DNA of 64,000 nucleotides from Rhodeus uyekii (taxonomy: Eukaryota > Chordata > Actinopteri > Cypriniformes > Acheilognathidae), in contig JAWRVZ010000039.1 in the NCBI GenBank assembly GCA_037043235.1, positions 1,257,001-1,321,000 on the forward strand, written 5' to 3'. A program made the translations under genes and the position numbers. This document shows, piece by piece, positions 1 to 10,983 of the stretch. Positions within the stretch are counted from its first letter, which is position 1. Every line of letters starts with the position of its first letter. The notes below the pieces were generated by a model. That model was not told the origin of the DNA, made no database searches, and saw nothing but the letters and a program-made list of their open reading frames with translations.

Positions 1-539
1 TGTATTATTGCCGTGAGCATGGTCAACAATAGGGGGGCAATGGGGGGGGGGCAGATTCCCCCCAATATTTATTTTAATCATGGAGTTTCCCTATTTGAGA
101 TGTCAGCTCCACTACATTTTGGAGTGGTTAGTCAGACCTCCATATACAGTGTGCATCCTGTGCAAGATCCAAATCCAAATGAATGGCCCGTTCAGGGTAC
201 AAGCAAGAAAAACTCACTGTTCAGACATTCAAAGCTAGTTCACAGTCTAGTGTGTTTTGAGTTATTCTTGACTGTTATTATTGATGATTGTGATTATTGC
301 AGTGACTGACACAGATGAGAAACGCCCTTCACAGTGGCGTAGCAGATAGGCACACAGGACATATTAAATTATTATTAGGCTACTTTATTATTAAATTAAT
401 ATTACAATTAATTTACCATTGAGTAATTTCATATCACATCACCACATAACCAACGTGCTGTGAGGATAATAAACAATTAGTTGAATTAGTTTGCTCGTCA
501 TTTGAAAACAACTTGCTTAACACAAAATTATTTTCAATT

Positions 540-933
540 TATGATGCAAGGATGCATTAAATTGATCAAAAGTGATAGTAAAGGCATTTAAAATGTTATT
601 AAAGGTTTCTATTTCAAACAAATGAGGTTTACACAAAAGTTTCGCAGCACAACTGTTTTAATATTGATAATAAGTTTACTGAGCAACAAATCAGCATGTC
701 AGAATGATTTCTAAAGGAAATCATTCTGCGAGTAATGGATGCTGAATATACAGTTTTGCCATCACAGCTATAAATTACATTTTAAAATAGAAAACGTTTA
801 TTTAAAATTATAACAATATTTCACAATATCACTTTTGTTACTTTACTTTTGATCAAATAAATGCAACATTATTGAGCGTAAGAGACTTTCCAAAACATTA
901 AAAAATCTTCTCAACCCTAAGAATTGTAGTGTA
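540..933 (+). repeat. Cyprinid hAT-like non-autonomous repeat, 5'-truncated
   Basis: The text follows a very abundant cyprinid repeat as I remember it, in order: GGATGCATTAAATTGATCAA, then TTTCTATTTCAAA, CAGCACAACTGTTTTAATAT, AAATCAGCATG, TTGCCATCACAG, TTGATCAAATAAATGCA, and the terminal TTGTAGTGTA. The opening end (ACACTAC...) is missing. The same family recurs inverted at 18696-19252 and as a fragment near 43975-44070. Confidence 0.75.
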
Positions 934-2259
934 AAAGGTACGAAATAGCAACTTTAGCAATAAAAGTTTATCTGGGCCATGCTGACTGTCATATACAATT
1001 AGTAAAATAATGATATTTCTTAAAAAAAGAAAGAAATTTACCTCTGCAAAAGCATTCATTTCGGCAAATATAAATATTCCATTCAAATACAATTATTACA
1101 TTGATTTTAATGATTTTGTTTAAATGGCTGTAAGAGAACTGAGCAAGTATTGTGGACACTTGATACACAAAGAGTTCCAGATCAGTGCTTTTTTGCTAGT
1201 CTACTGAAATGGATAAAAACAGATCCATTTAGTTTAAGATGGCAAAAAAAAATGAGAACAGCACTTCAATCAGAAAGACTATTAAAGGTTGAGCACTCTA
1301 TCGGTGTGAAATTCAGAGAGGTGTCAGAAGTGTGAGAAGACAAGCTAAATTGTTACAGGTTGCCGTGTAGGCACATTAGTATATTGTAGATAGCATAATC
1401 GGATTGTGGCATGGTAAATGAGATTAGATTGATCTCGCCAGATAATGACTGCAAGGTGTGCATGACATCCCTGTGAGCAAATGCGACTGCACACACTCCC
1501 TCTGACCTGTTAGAGGGAATAGGAATGCAATTTATACAATTTCTGTTTCCAGTTAAAACTCATTTTGATGACCTTGTCGTGTCGCATTTGATTAAATTTC
1601 CATTTGATTTAATCTGAATAAATCTCATTTGAGCCATGCATCTAAGGAGTGTTTAGCAAGACACGCAAGAGAAAAGATCTTTGGTGTGAATCGAAGCAAC
1701 AAGGGGAATATGCCGGAAGGTACACTCTTTGTTTCCATCACAGCCCTGAGGCTTTGTAAAGGACAAGTGTTCTTCAAACGACGTTTGAACTCCATGTACG
1801 GCCAATCTCAGACACAAACCATTGGAGAAAAGATGTTGGCTGTTATCAAGTCCTCATTAATACGATGTCCTGTGACCAATGCTTTACATCGACTAAAAAC
1901 TATGAAACTATGATTATGAATAAGACAATACTGAACTAAATCATTATCTAGATTTACATGCACAATAATGTGCTCATAGTTAAAGTTAACACGCAGCATT
2001 TATACAAAGTGGCAGTGGACTAACAGAATCCAAACTTTCAAAAGTCATGCTGCGTCGGAGATGCTGTGGGAACGCTCTGCTTGATATTGTCGTAAAGTAC
2101 ATGTGAAATCAAACCAATGGTGTGGAGGCATTCTAATCAGTTCTTGGTTTCCCTGGAAAACAAACACATGACCTTGGCGTTGCAAGGTTTGAGCTATAGG
2201 AAAGCCTACACACGATATACGATCTGTGTGTTAATTGTTTTGAGAGCGGAGCATGTACA

Positions 2260-3122
2260 GTCAACACTCAAGGGCTCTGGTTGAGTACACTGCGAATAGC
2301 TTCCGCTCCTGCCTGGCACTCTTCGAGAAGGGAGCTCGGGCTTGCAGTTCTCAGGACTCAGGTCCCACTGTGTCTGAGGCTCAGCGGTTATCTAGGTCTT
2401 GGGGATCTAACAAAGGGGTTTGGAAGCTACTTCTGCCCAGGGATAGTCACCGGTGCTACAACTATTCAGTTCCGGGGAGCTGGATGTTTTTAGCATCAAG
2501 GCTGAAGATGAGGAGCTGGTTGAGGTTGTGACTATAGCCACATATAGGGTTATATAGCCCCCTCGGTTCCTGGGTTGGAGGTTAGAATGTGCTTTGGGAC
2601 TAGAGGGTGCTCAGTGGCGCACTCTGGAATTAGAGGGCTCTAGGGCTAGAGGGATCTCTGGAATGAGTTCAGTGACAAGAGACCGTTCAGTAGTGGAGTC
2701 GGAAGAGGTTCTCGGAGTTAGCGTGTGTGAGGCCCACGATTTGGTTTTGCTGCAGCAGATGGGGAATCTTGTCTCACTGGAGGAGGGCGGGTGGAAGGTT
2801 TTGGTTGAGCTGGCGTGAGCTTGGGGTGAGTTGGAGCAGTTGGGCACTTACAAGGTGGGACTGGATAAGGGTTAGTCCGTTCTCTAGCTTTGAAGTCAGA
2901 ACCATTTAGCCAGAGGATGACGTTAATGAAATCGATAAAAGGTGAATCCCAACAACCAGGAGATTGTGCCCAAATTACTTTGTCATCCAGTCCCATCTCG
3001 AAGTGGGCAATGAGTGTAGCATTGCTCTAACTCGCCTGATGGGAAAGTCCGATAAATTCCTCAACACAATCCTCAAGCAAACGACCATCCTGCCAGATGG
3101 AGAGGACCTGGATTTCGGCCAT
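2260..3122 (-). pseudogene. Ty3/Gypsy-type gag relic
   Basis: On the minus strand, just inside an LTR end at 3149, a frame opens with MAEIQVLSIWQDGRLLEDCV and continues EEFIGLSHQ before an in-frame stop near 3029. After that it reads AHFEMGLDDKV and FINVILWLNGS, then a proline-rich stretch (PTHPKLTPAQPKP). This arrangement matches the gag-like start of fish Gypsy elements. Frame changes and stops continue to about 2260. It is GC-rich compared with its surroundings. It is broken and not expected to make protein. I saw no protease, reverse transcriptase or integrase. Confidence 0.6.
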
Positions 3123-3148
3123 CTTTGTCTTTTTGTGGTCCGCTCTTC

Positions 3149-3358
3149 TGTTACACGCTAGTGATGGATGAAGATGAGAAGACAAGGGACTAGAAACAGG
3201 GTACTTTTATTTAACAAAACTCAAGGATAATAGAACACTCAACAAATTATAAGGACACTGCTAGAAAGGACACTGACTAAGGGAAACACAGGGATTAAAT
3301 ACACAAGGGATGATTAAACAATGAGACACTGCCTAACATAACTAATGATTAGGGACTA
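3149..3358 (-). mobile_element. Gypsy LTR, partial, adjoining gag relic
   Basis: It begins (plus strand) TGTTACACGCTAG, the inverted form of an LTR ending ...GTAACA, and continues with the purine-rich text shared by the other LTRs in this window (ACTTTTATTTAACAAAA, ACACAAGGGATGAT). Its other edge is lost about where hAT sequence begins near 3360, so I cannot read a target duplication. Confidence 0.55.
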
Positions 3359-3461
3359 ACCAAATTCACGATTTCACGGCCGTGACATTTTCCGTGAAAT
3401 TGGCCACTTTCTGTGAAAACACCCAACAAGCGTGAAATAGTGAAATTTTTATTGAAGATAA

Positions 3462-3776
3462 ATATTTTTACTGATAAAGAGTATACCAGGAGCAGATGAT
3501 CGTAGCGTCTTAGCCGAGTTTGCAGACTACAAAACAGCAGCAAAAGAAGTTCCGCCGGATACGAGTATAAAAGCATTCTGGCGTTCGCACAGCAGTCAGT
3601 TTCCTCTGCTGAGCCGGCTAGCATTACGCTACCTTTCTGTACCAACGAACAGCGTTGACGCGGAGAGAAGTGTCAGCCAGTACACAAACTTCAATGCACC
3701 GCAGCGACAGAATATGTCAGCAACCACGTTGGTCGGCCAAGTTTTAGCCACGAAAAACTGTAAACTATTTCATTAA
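3462..3776 (+). pseudogene. hAT transposase C-terminal dimerisation domain relic
   Basis: A 105-codon open stretch without a start codon ends at TAA 3774-3776. It contains FWRSHSSQFPLLSRLALRYL followed by SVPTNSVDAERSVSQ and NAPQRQNMS. This is the hAT-family C-terminal dimerisation module (tryptophan, then LA..YL, then P..S...ER.FS). The frame is intact through the domain, so the copy may not be very old, but the N-terminal and catalytic parts are not seen upstream, where sequence rich in GTGAAA motifs takes over. It is therefore a truncated relic rather than a working transposase. Confidence 0.75.
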
Positions 3777-4053
3777 TGTCACGTGGCTTTTTAAATGTCA
3801 TCAAGACAAAAAAAATTGCACATACTTAATGTAACTCTGGTTTTCTTTGGTTCTGAACGTGGCAACTGGGTACTTCATATGTGCTGAAATTTAATTTGGA
3901 ATACATGTAATACCCATGTAAACGAATATGTGAATCAGATCACAGCTTTTATAGTTCATATAAACAGAACTTTCAGAATGTGAAATCAGATTATGAGAAA
4001 TTAGAAAATTAGAGCATGTAAATATACCTACTGGTTCACTCGCAAACTGACCT

Positions 4054-4161
4054 GGGCTGTGTTTCACGAAAGTATTGTGATCCAAGTTGATCGAAGAGAC
4101 CATTGGTGGCAATGTTTCTATGATCTACTTAAGCTTACAATGCTTTTGGGAAACACAGCCC
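4054..4161. repeat. Foldback MITE (GGGCTGTGTTT... family)
   Basis: The ends are GGGCTGTGTTT and AAACACAGCCC, and the inside is also largely self-complementary (AGTATTGTGATCC against GCTTACAATGCTT). The whole 108 bp is one imperfect hairpin, and this family is common in fish genomes. It lies about 21 bp inside the intron from the CUB2 donor. Confidence 0.75.
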
Positions 4162-4184
4162 TGAATTGTCTAGTTGGTCCGCAC

Positions 4185-4351
4185 CTTCATATCTGATGGC
4201 CACCCCCGTGTTGGTGCCAAAACCATCTGTTGTAAACTCCACAAAGAGATGTCTGGAGGAACTAACGATTCCCTCGTTCGGAAGGTATTCCACCTCATAC
4301 GAGTCATACAGAATCGGCGAGTCGATGTGGTTGCCATTTTTGACTAGAAAC
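4185..4351 (-). CDS. sez6: sez6 exon: CUB2, second half
   Basis: This 167-bp exon has one base, 55 codons and one base. It runs from FLVKNGNHIDSPILYDSY to TNTGVAIRYE. YDSYEVEYLPNEG and the final beta strand GVAIRYE are family hallmarks. The acceptor is tatgtctgcag and the donor is TATGAAG|gtgcgg. It contains no cysteine, as expected for the second half of a CUB domain. Phase 1 at the donor fits a following Sushi 2 exon, which I cannot find in 1-4184. A foldback MITE ends only about 21 bp beyond this donor. Confidence 0.92.
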
Positions 4352-4901
4352 CTGCAGACATAAACAGAGCAGAATGGTTTAGTTTGGTTCAAACTGCGAA
4401 TCTCTCAACAGTATCTGTTTGGCAGCAGATGTAACATTACTCCGATTTCTAGGACTGTCTTTTGGCAGTTTGTATAATAATTGCCTGATATGATTTTGAA
4501 TAGCTGAGCAGCAAGTGACCTCATTAAAAGTCCATTTGTTAGCAAAGCCTGCAGAAAAAGCGGATACCGCTAATAAAAATAACTTAATCCCCCTCCTGAG
4601 GCCCCAGAGTGGGCTGTAATCGCTCTCTCCGCGCCTTCACGAGGGGATTTGATTATTCTAAATTATTTTAAAGGAGAGCAAGTGTCTGATCTCAGAAACT
4701 TTCATGCACTCATGCACTCACAGCTGTTCCTATCATTCCTTGCTCTTGCCATAGCAGATAATGCCCTGAAGAGTAGCGCCACATTTGGAGTGTGACGGCA
4801 CTGTGAAGAGACACTCTGAGCTTCTCCAACTGTCTCTTTGAACATCAGTTGACTAATTAGTGTATAATAACTGAGCACTGAGTGAGTTGACTACGACGAA
4901 C
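4352..4901 (-). other. sez6 intron between the two CUB2 exons (550 bp)
   Basis: This is the shortest intron in the window. I see no repeat or second exon in it. The middle (about 4560-4690) has higher GC and a mixed TGATTA/TTTAAA character that could be conserved non-coding sequence, but nothing definite. Confidence 0.7.
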
Positions 4902-5070
4902 CTGTCATCATCTTCCGCGAGGGCCACCTTCTCAAAGTGCACGTGCAGCCGTTGACCCTCAGGGGCCTCCAGCACCCAGTGGCAGGTCAAGTTATTGCTG
5001 TAGTTGCCAGGAAAACCAGGCGATACAATGCGGCCGAGAGTCGCGTTCTTCACCATTCCACCGCAGGCCA
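4902..5070 (-). CDS. sez6: sez6 exon: CUB2, first half
   Basis: This 169-bp exon has two bases, 55 codons and two bases. It runs from ACGGMVKNATLGRIVSPGFP to HFEKVALAEDDD. The two CUB cysteines are ACGG and LTCHW, and NAT and NLT are potential N-glycosylation sites. The acidic run AEDDD lies where CUB domains bind calcium. The acceptor is tttgaatag and the donor is GACAG|gttcgt, an unusual donor after the first two bases. The split codons restore V before ACGG and R after DDD. The match to SEZ6 CUB2 is the strongest of the five exons. Confidence 0.93.
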
Positions 5071-5199
5071 CTATTCAAAGAACAAATGGAAAGAGAGAGA
5101 TGCCATTGAGACACAAGCCCTCAGAGTGAGCTTTGAGCTATGGATCTTAACTCTTGGATGACATAACTCTTTCATAGTGAATGACCGCATAGACATGAA

Positions 5200-5227
5200 A
5201 AACAACAACAACAACAACAACAACAAA
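5200..5227. repeat. CAA trinucleotide repeat
   Basis: About eight tandem CAA units, in a purine-rich stretch that reads as a leucine run on the other strand. Simple repeat only. Confidence 0.85.
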
Positions 5228-5333
5228 AATAGTAAGAAGACATAGTAAGTTAGGGCACAATGTTTTAAACATAAAAGACTTTCAGATGTGTACTTAGATA
5301 TATTCAATAGGCTAAATGTCTAAATTCATAGTA

Positions 5334-5820
5334 CAGTAATACCTTGATATACGAGCATAATCCATTCCAGAATTGCACGTATCTCAAATACGGAGGAGGA
5401 GGAGGAGGAGGAGGAGGAGGAGGAGGAGGGAGGGATAATGTAGATAATGCAAACACAATACGGAAGTGTAGTGTTTCTTCCCGTGTAGTGTATTGGATAG
5501 TCTCAGATCCTCATATTTATTATTATTGAACACGCATAACTCGTGCTGCTCCAAGCATTATATTTGTGAATCCTTCGTCACCCGCGGTAACCACCGCTGT
5601 AAAACAAAGGTGGCACTCTAGTGGAGATCATATGCAATTACTCCATGAATGAGGCAGCTTGAGCTGCTCCGAGTGCTTGACTACCTAACGTCGGCATCTG
5701 CAAGCGTGCTCGTATCTCAAATATTTACTTGTATCTCAAAGCAAAAAAATTGCTAGAAGGCTCACTCACATCTCGGAATACTCGTATGTCCAGACGCTCG
5801 TGTGTTTTATTCATAAAACA
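5334..5820. mobile_element. Tigger/pogo-like element, one clear end
   Basis: The left end CAGTAATACCTTGATATACG follows a TA, and the body repeats the characteristic words CGTATCTCAAATA, CTCGTATCTCAAA and TCGTATGTCC. The right end is degraded, so the limit near 5820 is approximate. It contains the GGA repeat. It is related to the elements at 10263 and 27634 but in poorer condition. Confidence 0.6.
5392..5434. repeat. GGA trinucleotide repeat inside the Tigger-like element
   Basis: About 13 tandem GGA units followed by GGGAGGGA. The polyglycine frame across it is an artefact of the repeat. Confidence 0.95.
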
Positions 5821-8141
5821 GTAGGTGAAAAGAATCTGGATGACCTACTACTTCCAGTGAGATTCTGAAGTGCAAATATGATGGACGTTTTCTGTCCTAT
5901 GAGGCCACAGGAGAGCTTGTCTGAATGGTAGTGAAGAGATGCAACTGACACCACAAGACACATGACAATATCAACGTGGCTGATGTAGTACAGTATTTTT
6001 GTTTTTAAATAAAATATTTTATAGAACTTTCTATTAGTATTTTACAATAATAAAACTATTGTGGATTATTAATATACTTTTTATACATTGAACTATCAAG
6101 GTATATCAAGGTTTCTATCTCATCTCAAATTATCTATTTTAAGAGACTGGGGTTCTCATAACTGTGAAGAAGTTTTCTCTATGACATCGTTTTTATCTGC
6201 ATGTTGCTCATACCACAAGACTTTGAATTTTAAGAATTCAATTTTTTCCATTGTGATATCAGGACAGTTTTGTCAAACTGAAATTCAGAAAATTATTTTG
6301 AGCAGTCAAATTATTGTATTGATGCATTTTTATTTTTGGGAATAAATTACTAGATGCAGCAAAAGAAAAAAAAAGTGGGAACTTATACAGAGGAGAACAG
6401 CAATTGTTAGCAATTAAAAAAATAAAAATAAAATAAAAATCAATAAATTTTTTTGGAGATTCTTTCTCAGCTTAAAGGCTAGATGGTTATTCAGGTGGAC
6501 AGAACGTAATTAAAATGGATGCAAAGTCCTGCTCCTTGGCAGCCATCAGTAGTCAGATTCTGAAGTATGACCCAGCCTTGCATCAGCATGGTAGGTACAC
6601 ACTTCTAAAACGTCACGTTTATGCTATTTCACTCCGGAATAATGGTGATAGTGAGAAACCCCAGGTCCTGCAGGTTGCGTCTGGCAGCCGCAGGCTAACT
6701 AAACCCACCTCACGACTCGCAACAGCAGTGCCTCCAAAGCACTAAATGAGATCCTTCATCAAAACAGCCCTCCTTCAGGGAGCCCAGCCTTGTTTGCAAT
6801 CGAAGATGTTGTTCTGTTTGTCATGCAAGAGGGAAGTATTCCCTTGCTCTGGGATTCGACTCTCAAAAGAGACTGAGGCACAAAAAGTCCTTATTTATGC
6901 AGAGGAGGCAGACCTGTCAATCACACTGTCACACACGGCTGCCTTGAGGGGGTACGGTTGTTAATATTCACTGCCTTGTAGCGCAAACACTTCTGTTACT
7001 ACCATTCCAGCCAAAATCAATGATCAAACTCCAATTAACTTAAAAGTAGGAGGGAGCAACCTCACCGGGAGTTTCTCTCCTGTCAAGTTAAATCACACCA
7101 GTGTGGACTAAATATTTACACAGGCATAAGGTTTGTTTGCGTCTGAATGACAAAATGGCTTGTGGGTGTATGTTTATGGTGAAACGCAGAAAAAAAAGAA
7201 GGATAATTGCTAGTGGGCGAGTCCAGGGCAGCTTCACAAAGATGCAAATCAGCAAGTGTGAGGAGATTGTATATATGATTGGCAGGTAAAACCACTTGCA
7301 TCTATATGAAATAAGATTTTAATGAAATAAGGTTCATTAAAAGAAGCAGAAGAATATTGTAGATTTTCCTGTACTTGTAAAGATAACAGTGCTGCTTACT
7401 AGTGCTACTGCTTCATAATTGAATTTCTCAAGGGCAGAGATCAAATACTGCAGATTTGGTAATTAACTGTCATTTAGCTGGTGCTTTTGTTGTAGCACAC
7501 TAAATGAAGGGACAATCCCTGTGGAATAACCTGCAATTAAGAGTCTATCTGGTGAAAGGGCACATGTGGCATGTTAGGTAGTTTCTACTTCAAGTTTACC
7601 ACAACCTGGAAATAACCTGCATCTATTGTATTAGCAGTTTAGATCCATAACGCACTAAAAAGGAATCACTTGGGTCCAATACAAGTGGCGTTCAATGGAC
7701 TGCATTTGGGGTAAAGTTTTTTTTTTAAATGACTCCTTTAGTTCAAATTAAAGCAAAAATCTTGGTAAGTAAAAATGGAGGTAAATGTAAATTTGTCAAA
7801 GCACTTTAATTTTTGTCTAAATGGTAATTTTTCAGTGGAACTGAAAAACCAGCAGATTGCTGGTCTAGCAATTCGTCACCAACATAATATTTTAAATACA
7901 TTCAGACCAAGGGACAGAGTCAAGTTTATGTTCTTCAGCTGATTTAAAATGTCTTTTATTCTTGTGCAGATGCTTTTCAGGAATTAGCGGGATTTTCTTT
8001 AATCGATTGGATATGCAATAACAATAATATTAATTAAATTAATTAACAAAAATAAAAATGAAACTTTATTTTATTTTTTTAAATGGTTACCACAAACTTC
8101 TCTGAACCCAAAATGTTCCTTGAAAGTACAGAAAAAAATTC

Positions 8142-8546
8142 TGTTACAGAACGAACAGGGAGGACTCAAGTGCAGGGTGAAAGTGAGGTTTTATTATAAC
8201 AAAATAAAACACAAACAAAAACAGCCCTCGTGGGGGGAAAATATTACTAAACTAAGAAATAGAAAATCAAACAAACAAACCAGATGGAACGGAGCGATCA
8301 GGAACAGGGAACAGCCAACACAGGAACAGACATGAAATGACAACGACACCAGATAACAAACACCAAGGGATTATATAGGACACAAGAGGAAGGGTAACAG
8401 GCAGAGAACAGCTGACAACGCTCAAGGGAAACGAGGTAACAAGGTGGGTGGGTTACACAATGACAAGACACGACAAAAGGAGGCAATGTCAGAGCTCTGT
8501 CAATCACAACACTAAAATCATAAACTGATGTGACAGAGCCACGACA
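8142..8546 (-). mobile_element. Solo LTR, Gypsy-like, with AATTC target duplication
   Basis: The 405-bp unit starts TGTTACAGAACG and ends GCCACGACA (plus strand), so it has TG...CA ends. It is flanked on both sides by AATTC (8137-8141 and 8547-8551), a perfect 5-bp target duplication. On the minus strand it shows a promoter-like TATATAAT near its middle and an AATAAAAC signal near its end, the normal LTR order. No internal element sequence is attached, so recombination between two LTRs has probably removed it. Confidence 0.8.
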
Positions 8547-8709
8547 AATTCTTTCTTAAAAGCAAAGCTGCTGTATAGCCCAAACAAACTTTGTTGCATT
8601 ATTTTCCCGGTATCACTGTAAAGCTGCTGTGATACAATCTGTATTAGAAAAAAGGCGCTATTTAAATAAAGGTGACTTTACTAAATTCATCATTATATTT
8701 GAAACTCAC

Positions 8710-8895
8710 CAAGACAGCGTGGCACTTTGCCGCTCCAGTAGGGTGTGGTGGCATTGCGGCATGTCAGGGTGGAGGGACCCTGTAGTTGATATCCATTGAA
8801 GCAGTAGAAATAGGCCTCTCCCCCAGCATGCAGGCTTGTGACGGATACATCTCCATACGCTGGTCTATCAGGGAAGTTGCAACTCAAGACAAATG
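8710..8895 (-). CDS. sez6: sez6 exon: Sushi (CCP) domain 1
   Basis: This single-exon Sushi domain has 186 bp: two bases, 61 codons and one base. It runs from FVLSCNFPDRPAYGDVSV to SGKVPRCL. All four domain cysteines are present (LSCNF, FYCFN, LTCRN, PRCL), as is the conserved tryptophan (PYWSGK) between cysteines 3 and 4. NAT is a potential N-glycosylation site. The acceptor is ccattacag and the donor is CTT G|gtgagt. RPAYGDV and TSLHAGG are closer to SEZ6 than to its paralogues as I remember them. It is separated from CUB1 by 23.0 kb but from CUB2 by only 3.6 kb. Confidence 0.92.
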
Positions 8896-9730
8896 CTGTA
8901 ATGGAGAGAAAAAGAATAAACGATTAGGCACACAATTAAAACAGCAGCACACCAGACCACACTTATTTAAACAAACGTCTGAAGCAGCTCTAAAACTATC
9001 ATTAGACTAAGTCTAAGGTCTATGGGGAGCTTGAATATTGCATTATGGCGACTCCCACTTATTTCAAGAAGAGTTATTATCTTAACAAACTCCATCTGTC
9101 TTTCTTTCTCTCAGTTTAATATGCTCTCTGAGGGTCTGTCCTCAATGCATGTCCTCTCTCCACGTCCTCCAGACCGCAGTCGACCTTTTCTGCGTGAAAG
9201 AGACATCGAAAAGATGACAAATAAACCCGAACCCTGAACACTGTCCGTTTCTCCAGCTAGAATGAGCCTGCTGGGATGCATGGAGACAATCATTAGCTGC
9301 CTAAGATGATAGATTAGACTCACATTTGGCCTAATGGTCGCAATAGAGCAAACCCCTCTCTACCACCGGGACTAGTGTAGATTCTTAATCATTTTTAAAT
9401 GGACACTCTTTTCGTTTTTGACTTTCACACTGAGTCTCGCAAAACTCTGTTCCACATAGCAGCTTATTCTGGCCCACTTAGACAGACCGTCTGAATGAGA
9501 CTGTCAAATGACATCCTGTATAGAATGATCAATGACAATTCAATGAGGTTTCATTTTGTTTCTATGTGCCATTTAGGATCAGGTTTGAAATAAATGTTGC
9601 CCCAATAACATTAAATGTATTTAAATAATCTTAGCTACTGGTCTGGTTTAAATAAAACTTCCTGAAATAACCTTTTACATTAGCTTTGATCTTCTGGACA
9701 GAGCTGTGAAATTACTTTTTTGACTATTGT

Positions 9731-9935
9731 TGTCAAGATCCCAGTCTGTGTTTGCTTTGTCCACTGTGTTCTTTTATTTTCTTTGCCATGTTTTGTAGCC
9801 CTTTGCAATCCTTTTGTTGATTGGTTCCTCCTGTTCATTAGTCTTGACTGTTCCCAGGTGTGTCTTGTTATATTGTTAGCCCTTGTGTATTTAAACCTAT
9901 GTTTCCTATGTTCTTGGTTAGGACTGTACTGAGTA
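9731..9935 (+). mobile_element. LTR-like fragment
   Basis: It begins TGTCAAGATCCCAGTCTG and has the pyrimidine-rich body and TTTAAACC promoter-like word seen in the other LTRs here (18136, 32845). No end or target duplication can be read. It runs into the nested cluster that follows. Confidence 0.4.
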
Positions 9936-10030
9936 TATGAGGTGTGGTGCAGTTATTTATTAGAAAACTAACACACAAAACAAAAACAGGAACACAAGGG
10001 CTTACTGTATGTTCATGCAGGGTAATAGAC

Positions 10031-10983
10031 TGTGGTGAGCAGGGCGGGGTCGAGGGACCGTGGGAGCGTCACGAGAACCGGTGGTGTGATTGATAATGAG
10101 CGTCACCTGCGAGCCACCGGTCTCGTATCTCATGGAGGAGCGGAGGCATAAAAGGAGGAGCGACGACAGTGAAGGACGAGAGAGGACCAGGCCTGGCCTT
10201 ATGTTATGTTTTGTGTTGTGCAGTCCCTCACGGACGACTGTCACCATTACGTTTATTTTGTACAGTGGTACCTCGAGATACAAAATTAATCCGTTCCGAG
10301 GCGACCTTCGTATAATGAGTCTTTCGTATCTTGGAACACATTTTACATGCAAAATGGCTAATCTGTTCCAAGCCCTCCAAAAACACCCCATTACATTTCA
10401 TAATATAGCTAAATTGACCTATAAACAATGAAATAACGTAAAATGTCGAAGCTTACCTTTCGAGTGAGGCTATCTCCGAAAGTGGCGGCAGAGGAGGAGA
10501 AGGACAAACGGCAGATAACGTACGTACGTACGTACACTTTACTTTACGAAAACACATAAAAAATTTAAAGTTTCAGGTGCGGAGTGGCTGAGCTAAAGCA
10601 CGCCAGCACATACGTATAGAAGATGCATGATGGGATTGATGCTGTCCAATTAGAGAGAAGGATCTCATGGCTTGGCTAGCATCAGGAACCAATGGGAGAG
10701 CAGGAGGATGGTGGCGAGTCTACTATAACTAAAATGGCGGCGTGTGGCGCGAGTTTCAAAATTGTTATGGGGCGAATCTCGGATTTTCAGAAACCTTTCG
10801 TATCTTGAAAACTTTTCGTATGTAGAGCAATAAAATTTTTGCTTTCGTAACTTGGATTTTTCGTAAGTTGAGCCTTTCGTATCTTGAGGTACTACTGTAT
10901 TTATATTTTATTTTGTCATTAAAGTCTGTTAAATGTTTGCTGGTTCCCACCTCCTTCCTTCCCGAATGAAGAACATTGTTACA
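10031..10983 (+). mobile_element. Solo LTR (GAGCAGGGCGGGG family), TAGAC duplication, interrupted by Tigger element
   Basis: It starts TGTGGTGAGCAGGGCGGGG and ends GAACATTGTTACA. TAGAC lies immediately outside both ends (10026-10030 and 10984-10988). The LTR contains GGCATAAAAGGAGG, a TATA-like box, and ATTAAAGTCTGTT near the end. Removing the 635-bp Tigger-like insertion at 10263-10897 leaves about 315 bp, matching the length of the copy at 53229-53545. The frames reported across this region are repeat sequence, not genes. Confidence 0.9.
10263..10897. mobile_element. Tigger/pogo-like non-autonomous element inside the solo LTR
   Basis: The ends CAGTGGTACCTCGAGATAC and ATCTTGAGGTACTACTG are inverted repeats flanked by TA (10261-10262 and 10898-10899), the target preferred by pogo/Tigger elements. 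Its outer parts match the element at 53571-54328 closely, but the centre differs, with a CGTACGTACGTACGTAC tract and no transposase segment. Confidence 0.88.

Larger units (their letters stand above)
1..4184 (-). other. sez6 intron, incomplete (downstream of CUB2)
   Basis: I found no exon here. A Sushi 2 exon would be expected next and must lie beyond the window. The stretch contains a G-rich run near the start, a cyprinid hAT-like repeat (540-933), unassigned AT-rich sequence (934-2250), a Gypsy gag relic and LTR (2260-3358), a hAT transposase relic (3462-3776) and a foldback MITE (4054-4161). Confidence 0.7.
5071..8709 (-). other. sez6 intron between Sushi 1 and CUB2 (3,639 bp)
   Basis: It holds a CAA repeat, a Tigger-like fragment with a GGA repeat, and a solo LTR at 8142-8546. 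Between 5830 and 8130 I see only AT-rich sequence with no recognisable gene. The short frames there have no family features. Confidence 0.7.

Noticed and set aside
1..4184. Search for the Sushi 2 exon of sez6
   Set aside because: No minus-strand stretch with four spaced cysteines and a late tryptophan bounded by AG and GT in phase 1 was found. The exon must lie beyond the window.
10002..10431. Overlapping 129- and 113-codon frames
   Set aside because: They run across the solo LTR and the Tigger element inside it, so they are repeat sequence.
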